From Symbiodinium microadriaticum (lineage: Eukaryota; Sar; Dinophyceae; Suessiales; Symbiodiniaceae), in assembly GCA_001939145.1 (NCBI GenBank), contig LSRX01000430.1:490219-554218 (forward strand): 64,000 nt of DNA, written 5' to 3'. Shown piece by piece: positions 1 through 9,509 of the stretch. Below the pieces are notes generated by a model. That model did no database searches. It was given only the letters and a program-made list of their open reading frames with translations, and was not told the DNA's origin. Made by a program: the position numbers and the translations under genes. Position 1 is the stretch's first letter, and each line of letters opens with the position of its first letter.

Positions 1-2466
1 TCCTAACGTGCAGGCATGGCGGCTTACGCGTAGAGGTGACGCAACATTTTTGACGTGCATCACGAGCCGCAGATTAACAGTCGCGACGAGCCGTTTCGCA
101 ATGTTTTTGGTTTGGGGGCTGCTGCTTTTGACAAGTGCTAAGTACATAAGCCTGGAAGCTGAGCACCCACAGCCAACAAATTGAACACAAGTCTAGGCCT
201 AGGTTTAGCATAGCATCTTCTGAGTCTGTTGGCATTGTGCCTAAAGCGACACGATAAACACGCCGCACGGCAGCCCAGGGATGGATTCTCAAAATTCCTC
301 TCTTTGGGAATGTTGCGGTTTTAGTGCTAGGAGTTCGAATCTTCCAACCCTGCTGGCCAGCATCTTCAAGAACTTGTTTCTGCCTGGGATGTGCAAGACT
401 AGAATGAGGAAGGCAATACAGTCATCTCGAGACGCATCGTATCTGCCACGCGGCGCCAGGTGGGGCGGGGGAGGGCGTCCGCAGCATTTGTGGGAAACGT
501 CTAAGTTGACCCGGCAGGCGGCAGCTGAGCACACATGAAATCCACAATCGCTGACTTTTCAAAGACGGCCGAAGCCTGTCATGAGATGTTTTCGACTGCT
601 GAAGAACTCAGCTTGGCGGCAGCAACACAGGCGGGTGAAGTCGCGTTACACTGTGGCCGAAACTGTGCAGTAGAACCTGATGCTAGTAGCGAGTGTTCAA
701 GTTTGTCTGTGTGTGTCTGCCCATATCTCTTTGTGATGTCTGCTCCCTTCTCGGGTTCCGTCCAGCCATATGTGCCTACGCAAAGACTTATCGTGTGAAT
801 GTACATATTTCTGTCTGCATGCATGGTCATGCATGCATGCATGCATGCATGTACCGAGCAGGTGTACATGCATGTGTGTAGATATTCGAACGTACGTATG
901 CGTCTTTGGGCATGTGGATACATGCATGCCTGAATGGATGGACGGTGGTCTGCCTGCTTGCGTCCTACGCCTAGTCGCATCGCACTGCACAGTCTCATGG
1001 AACTTTCAAAGCGGAACATCTGGGAAGGCAAGCTGCACCACATCTGACTCAGCTGGCATAAGGTGTGATGCTAGTGGCTGCCAATGGACCTGAGGCCGCC
1101 ACAGCTGTGTCTCTGTGTGTGTGTGTGTGTGTCGAACATCGATTGTCTTCCCATCGTCACAGCACCACATTTTGAAAAATATCGACGGCATCGGTGTCAC
1201 CGTATTTCGGAACAGCGCAACTGACATAATATGGTCCTGCTTGAGGCTGGGCTACTTAGGGGCCCGGAAGGGCAAGCACGTCTTCGAACCTTCGACCAAG
1301 ACGAAAGGTCTGAAGGCGGCTAAAGCACTCGCGAAGACGTGCTGCCACATGCGACACAGCCTTGCCCGAAAAAAGTCGGATCAAAGTTTACTTAGTGTCA
1401 GAACTAGCTCTGCTGCTGACAATTAAGGATCTGGAACAATTTAACACATCTGCAACGGATGGGCCACGCTGCAGATCACAAGGCTTGCTGGCTCAGTTGG
1501 CCCAGAGCCTCTTGTGCTGCAGCTGGCTGCATGGATCCTGTCCAGTTGTGGGGTCTCTGCGATTCCATCTTTCAAATTTCGGGAGAAAGCGCGCACCTGC
1601 TCCAAAGAGACTCAGGGGGATGGCCAGCAGCGCAGGAATATCAGCCAAGTGCGCTGCCTCGCAACTCGCTCGAGAGAATACCCATCGGCCCGCACATGCC
1701 TTTCCCTGAACCAGATAGTTACAGGGGTTTTGGCCCTGCAAGGATAAGACTCCGCCTCGTGCATTCTTGACATGATTCGGGAAGGCTCTGCCCCTCTTGT
1801 GTGTAGGCAACATGTGCCTACGAACCCAGTAATACTCAGGAGTAACTCGAAAAAACTCGATGGTTTGCAATCCACACATCGTGCAGCCCAGTGTGCCAGG
1901 TAGGCAGTCGAAGGCCAATCACCATTGAGCTCGGGCTGCCACGGCCTCGAGAATCGCAAACTCTGCCACAGTCTGGCAAAAAGCGAGGGAAGGCGGCCAA
2001 AGCGGCCGAAGCATTCATGCGAAGACTATGCATATCCAGAAAACGGCCGTCCGCTTATCTGGGGATGCGACTCGTCCCAGTCAACCAACTTGTGATAATA
2101 GAGGATGAGCCAAGGGCCGACACTGGCCAGCACCTCACCACTTCATGTCTGGCTTTTTGAACTACCCTCTGCAAGTGCCAAGTTGAAGCTAGGGTGCAAC
2201 ATTGAGAGCCAGGGCAAGGTTTCTATCGACTTTCTTGCGATAGACAAGGGTGGCCAGGAAAACCAGCACCTGTGCGCCAGTCACCATACCATTGCTTGGT
2301 CTTCACAGCTCGAATTGTCAGAGCGTTACCTCCTCCAACAACGCCGAGTGCTGGAATCACGTGCGACTGGCTAGGGGACGCTCTTCTTCAGCTGAGTTGC
2401 GGAGATCGTCAACGAGCCAAAACAAGGCTTCACGAGCCTTGTCAGACTTGGCAATCGGATTTTTTG
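1..2466. other. No supportable gene; small microsatellites
   Basis: Open frames of 60-158 codons exist on both strands, but none shows a recognisable motif, a consistent exon/phase pattern or protein-like composition. The only clear structures are an (ATGC)n run near 830-852 and a short (TG)n run near 1111-1132. The open frame entering the gap at 2467 reads through N and (TA)n and is not a gene. I see nothing else here. Confidence 0.5.
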
Positions 2467-2529
2467 NNNNNNNNNNNNNNNNNNNNNNNNNNNNNNNNNN
2501 NNNNNNNNNNNNNNNNNNNNNNNNNNNNN
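2467..2529. other. Assembly gap (63 N)
   Basis: A run of 63 N ends directly in (TA)n at 2530. The assembly probably broke in a longer AT microsatellite, so the true length is unknown. Confidence 0.98.
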
Positions 2530-2681
2530 TATATATATATATATATCAGGATGCAAAGCAGATCAAGAGAGCAGGGGATGCCAGCCAACGAAGCTATCGG
2601 AATAGGTGGAAGGAGCCATGGACGCATAGCTCTGTACCTGCCGAAGTTTCACTTGCTGAAGAGATTTATACATACATATAC

Positions 2682-2715
<34 letters not shown>

Positions 2716-3034
2716 TATGGCCTTGAAGTTCTCATAAACATTCAAAGTCTTGCGTTGCATCTTGAGTTGACAATCTTGATCTTTACTCAAGCTTCACAAG
2801 CTCCCAATTAGTAAATCTCTAGTTTATATGCAAGATGAGAAAAAAGATGAGAAGGATGGACTGCAGAAGATTGACGACAACCAGCACCGACCGGGATCTA
2901 CGTGTTGTATGTGTGTGTGTGTGTATGTATGTATGTGTGTGTATGTATGTATGTGTGTGTGGTGTGTGTGTGTGTGTGAGCGTGTGTTTGTTTGTTTGTT
3001 TGTTTGTGTGTGTGTGTGTGTGTGTGTGTTTGTG
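2530..3034. repeat. Compound TA / ATAC / TG / TGTATG / TTTG microsatellites
   Basis: (TA)n follows the gap at 2530. AT/ATAC and TG runs occupy about 2669-2716. A second compound block at about 2907-3034 moves from TG through TGTA to TTTG and back to TG. The Thr/His-rich or Val/Cys-rich frames here only reflect the repeat. Between the blocks I see no gene. Confidence 0.9.
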
Positions 3035-4240
3035 GGGCCCCTCTCCTCTCAAAGATATGTCGGGGGCATCATGGTCGAGCAGACAAAACAACTCGTGACC
3101 ACCACTTATGCAGCATGTGCTCGTGTGCTGCATTCAGAAACTAAGACCTTCGACGGGCGACTATCGTAATTAGGGTATGTGCCTGGGAGGAAAGGGTGCT
3201 ACGATTGCTTTCGATGCGGATTAGACTCTGCCCTACAAACACAGGGCCATCCTGCAAGTACTGGCACTACTGGCAGCCGACGATTATTGACCAGCGCTGT
3301 GACACAGCCACACCGACTGTCTTGGTTATGTGGAGGATAGGAGCTAATTCTAGCCATGTTCATAATCATTAAATTAGGATTCGCATAGGAAAACTTAGGA
3401 ATTGTCACTAGGATTACATTAGGACCCAAATTGCCAGGCCGGCCTGGCAATGTAGAAAACGTTAGAAAAAAAAACGTTTTGCAAAGGAACTAGTGCACAA
3501 ACAGGAAATCAACAAATCAACAACAAAAAATATGAAACAGCCAATCGAAAAGCAACAGGACCAGAACTAGAACGAAAATTACCAACAGCATAAAGTGGGT
3601 CCACATTAGCACCACAAGTAGGAACCATCACTAGTATGCACAACGTGCAGAACAAGATTCCCCTATGATGTTCCTAAGGTCTCCCCATTTCTCCTAGGTT
3701 CTCTCCTGTTTCCCCCTATGTTTGCTTTATTGTTCCAAGTTTTCTCATATTCTCCTAATTGGTATGTTCTCTGATTTCCTAATTTTGGTCCTAACTCTGG
3801 TGCTAGTTCTTCCTTATTTGTGTCCTGTGTTCCCTAGTCTTTCCTATTTTCTTGTAAGTTTAAGAAACAATTGGGAAAAATCAGACCCCAATAAGGCATT
3901 TTTGAAGGAACATAAGAGATAATGTAGAACATATTAATATGGTGGCACATTGAAACTGAGAAGGAAACTAGGTGAACAACAAATAAACAACTGAAGAAAA
4001 GTAGGAAGTTGATAGAAAACACTAGAAGGTTACAGGAAAACTATAAAGAACATAACGGACACTTCGTGTCCCATCATGTTTGGTCCTTTTTCGGCTCTGT
4101 TGTTGGTTCTAGTTGTCTTGCTTTTCTCTTCCTGTTTACCTCAGCTCGGCTTGCGCTTGTTGGAATTCTGTCCCATCTGTGCTTTGTGTCCGTTTTCCAT
4201 TTTCTCCATATCCTGTTCATGTCCTAGTGAAAGCCTAATT
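3035..4240. other. Intergenic; alternating A-rich and T-rich blocks with TAGG/CCTA words
   Basis: No coding signal. From about 3340 the strand composition flips repeatedly. An A-rich block full of AGGAAA/ACTAGG words (about 3340-3600) is followed by a T-rich block with TTCCTA/CCTAGT words (about 3660-3870). A second A-rich block (3870-4060) and a T-rich block (4080-4230) follow. The same arrangement recurs at 9080-9450, so this is probably a degenerate repeat family rather than unique sequence. Confidence 0.5.
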
Positions 4241-4435
4241 TAATTAGTTCAATGAATTCTAGAAGTAGCTTGCTATGGAAGGCAATGAAAACAAGAGTTA
4301 AAAACAATTAAATCCGGAGTTAATTGTCCGTCAAGGGCAGGGTCCGAACCCCAGGACCCGAAAAACATTAAATCTAGAGTTAATTCTTGCAGGTGTATGC
4401 TTGGTTATGCAAAGCAATTAAATCAGGTTTTAATT

Positions 4436-4711
4436 GTATGTGTGCTTCAGGGCTTCGAAAACAATTACCTCCAGTTTTAATTGTTTTTCGGTGCTCTGGA
4501 AAGTGGCAAGCTATCGGTACTTCGTTTCGGCTCTAAACCTCCGTCGTCAAAAAGGAATTAACTGCAGATTTAATTTGTTTTTCGGTGCTGTGGAAAATAG
4601 CAAGCAATTGGAGCTTCGTTTCGGTTCCAAACCTCCGCTCGTCGAAAAGAATTAACTCCAGATTTAATTGTTTTTCGGTGCTCTGGAAAGTAGCAAGCTA
4701 TCGGTACTTCG
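4436..4711. repeat. ~94-bp tandem minisatellite, about 3 copies
   Basis: The phrase GTTTTTCGGTGCT recurs with starts near 4482, 4577 and 4670, a period of 93-95 bp. Units share the central part (CTGGAAAGTGGCAAGC and ACTTCG segments) and end in AATTAACTxCAGATTTAATT-like words. The array stops at a single N (4712). Related AATTAAAT/TTAATT words continue leftward to about 4240 in more decayed form. Confidence 0.85.
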
Positions 4712-4712
4712 N
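4712..4712. other. Single N (probable assembly joint)
   Basis: One ambiguous base separates the minisatellite from the sequence carrying the left inverted repeat at 4727. Repeat copy number left of it should not be trusted. Confidence 0.9.
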
Positions 4713-4726
4713 TAGGATTCTAAATT

Positions 4727-4772
4727 CTAAATATAAACCACAAAAAGGAACTACTTAGGGGCCTATGGGTAG
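4727..4772 (+). repeat. Left inverted repeat of the 4727-6676 segment
   Basis: Starts CTAAATATAAACC and ends CCTATGGGTAG. It is complementary to 6627-6676. Its inner 28 bp (4745-4772) also recur perfectly as a direct copy at 6707-6734. Confidence 0.9.
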
Positions 4773-5309
4773 GCAATATAGGTATGGGCTTTGGGTTTGA
4801 GGGTTTACCTCGATTTCCTGAAGGAACCTACACGTTCACGGCTCCTTCTTAAGACTTCCTTATATATGGCAGCTTAGAGAGGAGTGTTTTTTGGCAGTAA
4901 GGTAAGACTTGGAGTTCTTGTTTGGGTCTTTACATTTTCATAGGGTAGGAGGAAGGCAAAGGACAGGAGAGGCCCAAACATCGAGGTCCTCTGCACATCG
5001 GCCTTCCTTTAGTTTAGACCAGCTTTGACGGCTTCTCGGGATTCCGAGAGATCATGAGAAGCACAACGGTGACAAGGGCCCGGGAGCCCTGCGCAAACCC
5101 TAAAACTGCTTTCCCAAGGCCCAACCCCTGAAAACCTAAACGATCCTAAACGGCCTAGGGTGTAATTATACAGAGCATGTGGGCATCGTCCTAGCTGGGC
5201 GGGAAGGGAAAAACCTGGCAAGCCCACCCTGGCAAGCCGCACCCCTCAAGCCTAAAGCCTTGTCGGAGTGCGACTGTCGAAACCAAAAAACGGCCCTAAC
5301 AGCCGCAAT

Positions 5310-5346
5310 GTTTAGGGTTTAGGGTTTAAGGTTTAGGGTTTAGGGG
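5310..5346 (+). repeat. Interstitial TTTAGGG telomere-type array (1)
   Basis: About five consecutive TTTAGGG heptamers with one variant (TTTAAGG). TTTAGGG is the telomere repeat of plants and of dinoflagellates. Here it is internal and flanked by CCCTAAA-rich (opposite orientation) degenerate sequence. Confidence 0.9.
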
Positions 5347-5868
5347 CCTTCGATGATTGCATAACGGTGTTGGAGTGGTTGCTTCGGAGGACCCCTCCCC
5401 CCCAATCCCCCCAATCATTGGTTGTTTGTAGGTGTTTTGTTCGACATGTAGCAGATTGATGTTCAAGACTCATGCGCCAAACACAGGGAGGTCTTAAGGG
5501 GTTCCCGAGGTACTCCCTCAACCTCGAAACCCCTGACGCTCTAAGCCCCGAATTCCTAGTAACCCAGTCGAGAGCCCTACCAAGAGCTACGATGCCCGAC
5601 CCTTGTACACCACCCCAAACCGTAAAATCCCAAAACCTTTCAATCCGTAGAGCCGTAACCACTAACGAGCAAGCAACAGAAGCCTAACCACAAAGGTCCT
5701 AGAGCATCCTGAAGCCCTCAACCTCCCAGAGCCAGTAACAGCACCCGGAACGCAACCCGAAACTTCGGCCCCCCAAATCCGGGAGCCCTAAGCCCCAGGA
5801 GTTAAGTAACAACACCCGAAGCCCAAAACTCCGAAAGCGCCTCCGAACGGCCTCAGAAGCGCATTTAA

Positions 5869-5929
5869 AGGGTTTAGGGTTTAGGGTGTAGGGGTTAGGG
5901 TTTAGGGGTTTAGAGTTTAGGGTTTAGGC
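5869..5929 (+). repeat. Interstitial TTTAGGG telomere-type array (2)
   Basis: About eight TTTAGGG-like units with insertions (GTGTAGGGG, TTTAGAG). It has the same orientation as array 1 and is separated from it by about 520 bp of C-strand-type degenerate repeats. Confidence 0.85.
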
Positions 5930-6626
5930 CCATTTAACAACCAAAAAGCCCCGAAGCATCCTCAAACCTGGCAGCCCCAAGAACCCTCAAGCCTTGAACC
6001 CCCAAGAGGAAGTGACATAGCCCCAAACCCGACAATCTTAAAGCCCCGACATTACTTGCAAGCTTAACGCGCAAGGATCCTAGCGCCCAACACCCTAAAC
6101 CCAAGAGTGCTAAAGCCCTAAACCCTCAAAGAGCAAGTAACGCAATGAGAAGCTTCAAAAGGTCTCCTGAAGAATAGGGTTGGAAATCATTCCGGCCCCT
6201 ATATCCCGAAATCCTAAACCCTATAACTATATTCCAGGTCGCGCCCAGCAGCTTCCGTGGAAGCTGGGGGAAGAGACCGAGCTACTTTGACTTGGGAGTT
6301 TAGGGCTTCGGGTTTAAGCTAATCAGGCGTGCTTGGGGTCCAGAGGTTTGGGGTTTAGTTGTTGAGGAGGTGAAGTTTGGTTCTTTAGTTTGTGGTTATT
6401 GGTTCAGGGCTTCAGGGGTTTACGGGATTAGGTTTTGGAGCCCAGAATTGCTGGTGTGATCGATATCTCATGGTGCTACTAGACACTCAACCTTTATAGC
6501 TCCTGCTGGGGTTACCTTTGCTGGATCTTAGCCTACAAGCAAAAAGTGCACTGCAACTCAGTGTCCAAGTGGGCCAGCGCAGGGCGTGGCAGGGGTTTCA
6601 GCGGGTCAGGGGCTTAGAGCTCAGGA

Positions 6627-6676
6627 CTACCCATAGAACCCTAAGTGGTTCCTTTTTTTTTGTGGTTTATATTTAG
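6627..6676 (-). repeat. Right inverted repeat of the 4727-6676 segment
   Basis: Reads CTACCCATAG at its start and GGTTTATATTTAG at its end, the reverse complement of 4772-4727 apart from three substitutions and a longer T-run (T9 against T5). Confidence 0.9.
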
Positions 6677-6706
6677 AGCCCTAAAAGTTTATAAGGTAAT
6701 CCCAAC

Positions 6707-6734
6707 AAGGAACTACTTAGGGGCCTATGGGTAG
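6707..6734 (+). repeat. Third copy of the terminal repeat (direct, partial)
   Basis: 28 bp (AAGGAACTACTTAGGG to CCTATGGGTAG) are identical to 4745-4772. It lies 30 bp right of the right arm and in opposite orientation to it, so 6627-6734 forms a near-palindrome. This could be the start of a neighbouring copy or a partial duplication of the end. Confidence 0.85.
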
Positions 6735-7160
6735 AAGTGTTTCCTCGTGTGTAGTTGAGAAGATTGTAGGGTGGCTTGTCTTCGGACCCTGAACTGTCAC
6801 CCGTTTGAACACCGAGCCCGTTGTGTGCCGAGGGAGCGACGAGAAGCAGAAATCGCTGCACCCACTCTGGCCATGGGGACGAATGTCGTCGAGATGGGCC
6901 GCGATGGCAAGCAAGAGCAGGGTCCCAAATAGACCAATTTTGGATTTCCCTAAACCCTACACCCTTCTCCCTAAGCACTTGCGGTACTGGGGCCCTGCGA
7001 GGGGGGGGGGCGTCGAAAAAAAGTTCAATCTAGACATCACATGTAACACCCATAGCTCCTCTTTCGCCAGACCGCAAAGAACATGAAAGAGCCATAAGCC
7101 TAACTTAACCGAGCGTCTTCAAGACCGTCAGGTTTATCACCTTAACCCTCAACCCTAAAC
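6735..7160. other. Intergenic, degenerate CCCTAAA-type sequence
   Basis: No coding signal. Short CCCTAAACCC-like words occur near 6948-6975 and 7086-7160, resembling decayed telomere repeats. A nine-base G run lies near 7001-7009. Confidence 0.4.
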
Positions 7161-7169
7161 TTAACCGTT

Positions 7170-7222
7170 AATCCACCCACCCACCCACACACACACACAC
7201 ACAGAGACACAAACACACAGAC

Positions 7223-7256
<34 letters not shown>

Positions 7257-7265
7257 CGACGGACG

Positions 7266-7296
<31 letters not shown>

Positions 7297-7362
7297 ACTA
7301 ACACACACACACACAAGCACAAGCAACACACACGCACACAGAAACACATACAGAGACACATG
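7170..7362. repeat. CA / CAGA / CGGA compound microsatellite
   Basis: CCCA, then CA, then a long CAGA tract (about 7225-7295) interrupted by CGGA units, then CA again. All long frames across it are repeat artefacts. Confidence 0.95.
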
Positions 7363-7451
7363 GGGTCACCCCTGTCGCCGCCTCTCCAAGACGCTGTACA
7401 AGCCGGGAGGCTTCGCGCGCTTTTGGGGTCACCCCTGGCACCGCTTCTCCA
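7362..7451. repeat. 63-bp-spaced duplication with palindromic GGGGTCACCCC cores
   Basis: 27-bp units at 7362-7388 and 7425-7451 match except at three positions. Each begins with GGGGTCACCCC, itself a palindrome. The spacing is exactly 63 bp. The role is unknown. Confidence 0.8.
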
Positions 7452-9079
7452 ACAGTTATTTTTCATGAATATGCCGTTTGGCCTCTTCAGTGGATTCGAT
7501 TGCGGATTGCGCGCATCCTCTGTGTAAGGAATTCCGAAGAGTGTTGTTGCCATGTGTGTTGGTCGCTGGAAGTTTACTGCACCATGTGCAGGTCCCAACA
7601 CGGACTGGACCGTGACCCTGGCCCGGGCCAAGTTCCTTTTGTTTTCGGAGAGAGATGCCTTGAGGTGCTCTTTGTCTAGGAAACTTTCAGAGTTTTCCAG
7701 ACAACAACGAAACAACACCATCAACACCTACAGCACACAGTCATGTGAAAGTGAGTGTGTCTTGGGTCCTGTCACAAATCCCCACCCCAGCAGGGGTGCC
7801 TGTGCCTATCTCTTTCTCTCTCCCTCTGTTGAAGGCCGTTGGCATTGCCCCACGATCTGAGAAGCCGACAGTGGGTGTGTCATTCTGGATGCCTTTGACC
7901 TTGTTTGATTGTCTTGCCGGCGCTATCCCATGATTCCCCACATGCAGCTTCGAAACTCTCCGTCGGGCAGATTCCTGGATCCTCAGCGAAAACGCGATTG
8001 CGTCCCAGTCTCAAAGCTGCGTGTGTAGTCTGGTCGATCAAGGCTGGTACGCCGCAGGCACGGTACCCTCTGGGACGAGAGCGAGGATGTTGTCGGAGCC
8101 TTGTGAATGCTTCAAGCACGTGTCGAGACTTCCACGCCAGAGCAAGGCTCACTCCACATCGACCCCACTGGATCACAGTACGAGTACGGGTGAACTGTGA
8201 AATGTCTCTGCACCCTTTATTGCTCAACCTTGACTTTTGGATCTGGGCTCATGCCAAATCTTCCGAGATTGCAGGCGAGTCAAAGCGGTTACCGGCCTGT
8301 GACGTATCCGTCACGTCCACTGGCAGAATGAGACCCCATTCCTTTCCTGACGTTTGATTAGGCTTGGGTAACAAGCCCATGTCATCGCCTGCTCCCATCT
8401 AAGCCCGAACTTTGGGGCAAGCCAGAGTTGAGTCGGCTCCATTGCAATGGCAGCATCCACATCACGCGGCGCTGCCCCCAGTGTCCGAGAATCTGGCAAT
8501 GCACAAAATCAAGATGCCCCCCACCACGTGTGATCGCGGAGCTACGTCCAGCGACACAAAAACCAGGGGTCGGGTCAGGGGCTCCGGATGCATTTCACCC
8601 ACACACACACACACACAAACACGCGCACACCCACACACTGACACCTGCTCAATCGTGACTTCAAGAGTTTAAGCTTGGCATCCGGGCACTGGCCTTTCTA
8701 CTGGGCCGCCTTGCTGCACTTTGACAACAGACTTGACACTCAACAAGGTCTGCTCAGACGGTGCCCTCAACAGAAGTTGTTGCCGGGCAAGTGAAGACCT
8801 GCGGGTCCGTGCTGCCATGATGCTGTGAAGCAGGAAAACAGGTGGCATGCTGCGGCAGTTTGCAACTTTTCGCTCCACTGTTCCAGCTGCAGACTGGTAT
8901 GTCCGGGCACAAAGCAATCCAAGCAACAGCGTGGTGCCGAAAATTGGACTGACAAATCTGGAAAATTCAGCCCGCTAGGAATCATCCTGCGGGTGAATAC
9001 TCGGCAAGCCATAAATGGCATAAGTCTCGGTGATCACTACAATTGTGTCCGACTCTATCGTGCTGATCCCCTAGACCCG
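7452..9079. other. Intergenic or undetected; (CA)n at about 8600-8641
   Basis: I found no exon series with consistent phase. An open frame on the minus strand (ATG at 7721) has ordinary amino-acid composition before it runs into the CAGA microsatellite, but it has no motif and I do not call it. A (CA)n microsatellite lies at about 8600-8641. Confidence 0.35.
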
Positions 9080-9450
9080 AAGCACAACTTAGGAGAAAAA
9101 TTTGGAAAATACGAAGTCCAGGTTTGCAGGGAATACGGAAAAACTAGGGGAAATAGGAAACACTGGAGAACACTAGGAAGCAAAGAGAGCAAAAATAGGT
9201 GGTACATGGGAATAAACTTGTTAAACTAGGGAAAGTTAAATAACATAAGGAAAACATAGGACATGTAGGGAGAACACTGGGAAGATATGAAAAACGCATG
9301 CCCGCAGGGCAGAAAAGAGCGCGGGAAGAGGGGTTCTCATTTGTCCTATCGTCATTATTTCTCTCCTATTTTTCTACAAGTTTATTCGTATTTCACAAAG
9401 ACCAGGAGTCCTAGTTCTTCCTATTTTTATCCTATTTTGTGGTGCCATTT
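9080..9450. repeat. Second A-rich/T-rich flip block
   Basis: 9080-9290 is A-rich with AGGAAA, CTAGGGGAAA and ACTAGGAAG words. 9340-9445 is T-rich with TCCTAT, CTCCTATTTTT and GTCCTAGTTCTTCCT words. The vocabulary and order match 3340-4230, suggesting copies of one decayed element. No gene. Confidence 0.45.
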
Positions 9451-9509
9451 GCGATCTGACTAGGGTTAGCACAGGAGTCGGACAGAACACAGCTGCACCA
9501 GCGGTGATT

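Larger units (their letters stand above)
4727..6676. mobile_element. Putative terminal-inverted-repeat element with internal telomere-like arrays
   Basis: The two ends are inverted copies of each other. The left arm is 4727-4772 and the right arm 6627-6676. They agree at 43 of 46 positions; the other differences are three substitutions and four extra T in a T-run. The 1.95-kb segment has no credible transposase frame. Its interior is rich in degenerate CCCTAAA/TTTAGGG words with two cleaner arrays (5310-5346 and 5869-5929). No target-site duplication is evident, and the N at 4712 blurs the left flank. It could be a non-autonomous DNA transposon, a foldback element, or a rearranged subtelomeric piece. 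The inverted repeat is certain; the mobile-element reading is inference. Confidence 0.5.

Noticed and set aside
2250-2811. ORFs spanning the 2467-2529 gap
   Set aside because: They depend on N characters and on (TA)n and (TG)n reading as Tyr-Ile and Val-Cys.
4330-4360. B-box-like GGTTCGGACCC on the minus strand
   Set aside because: It departs from the consensus at key positions and has no cloverleaf. It lies in decayed minisatellite sequence.
7363-7721. Minus-strand ORF upstream of the CAGA microsatellite
   Set aside because: Normal composition but no motif and no splice partners, and it runs straight into simple repeat.
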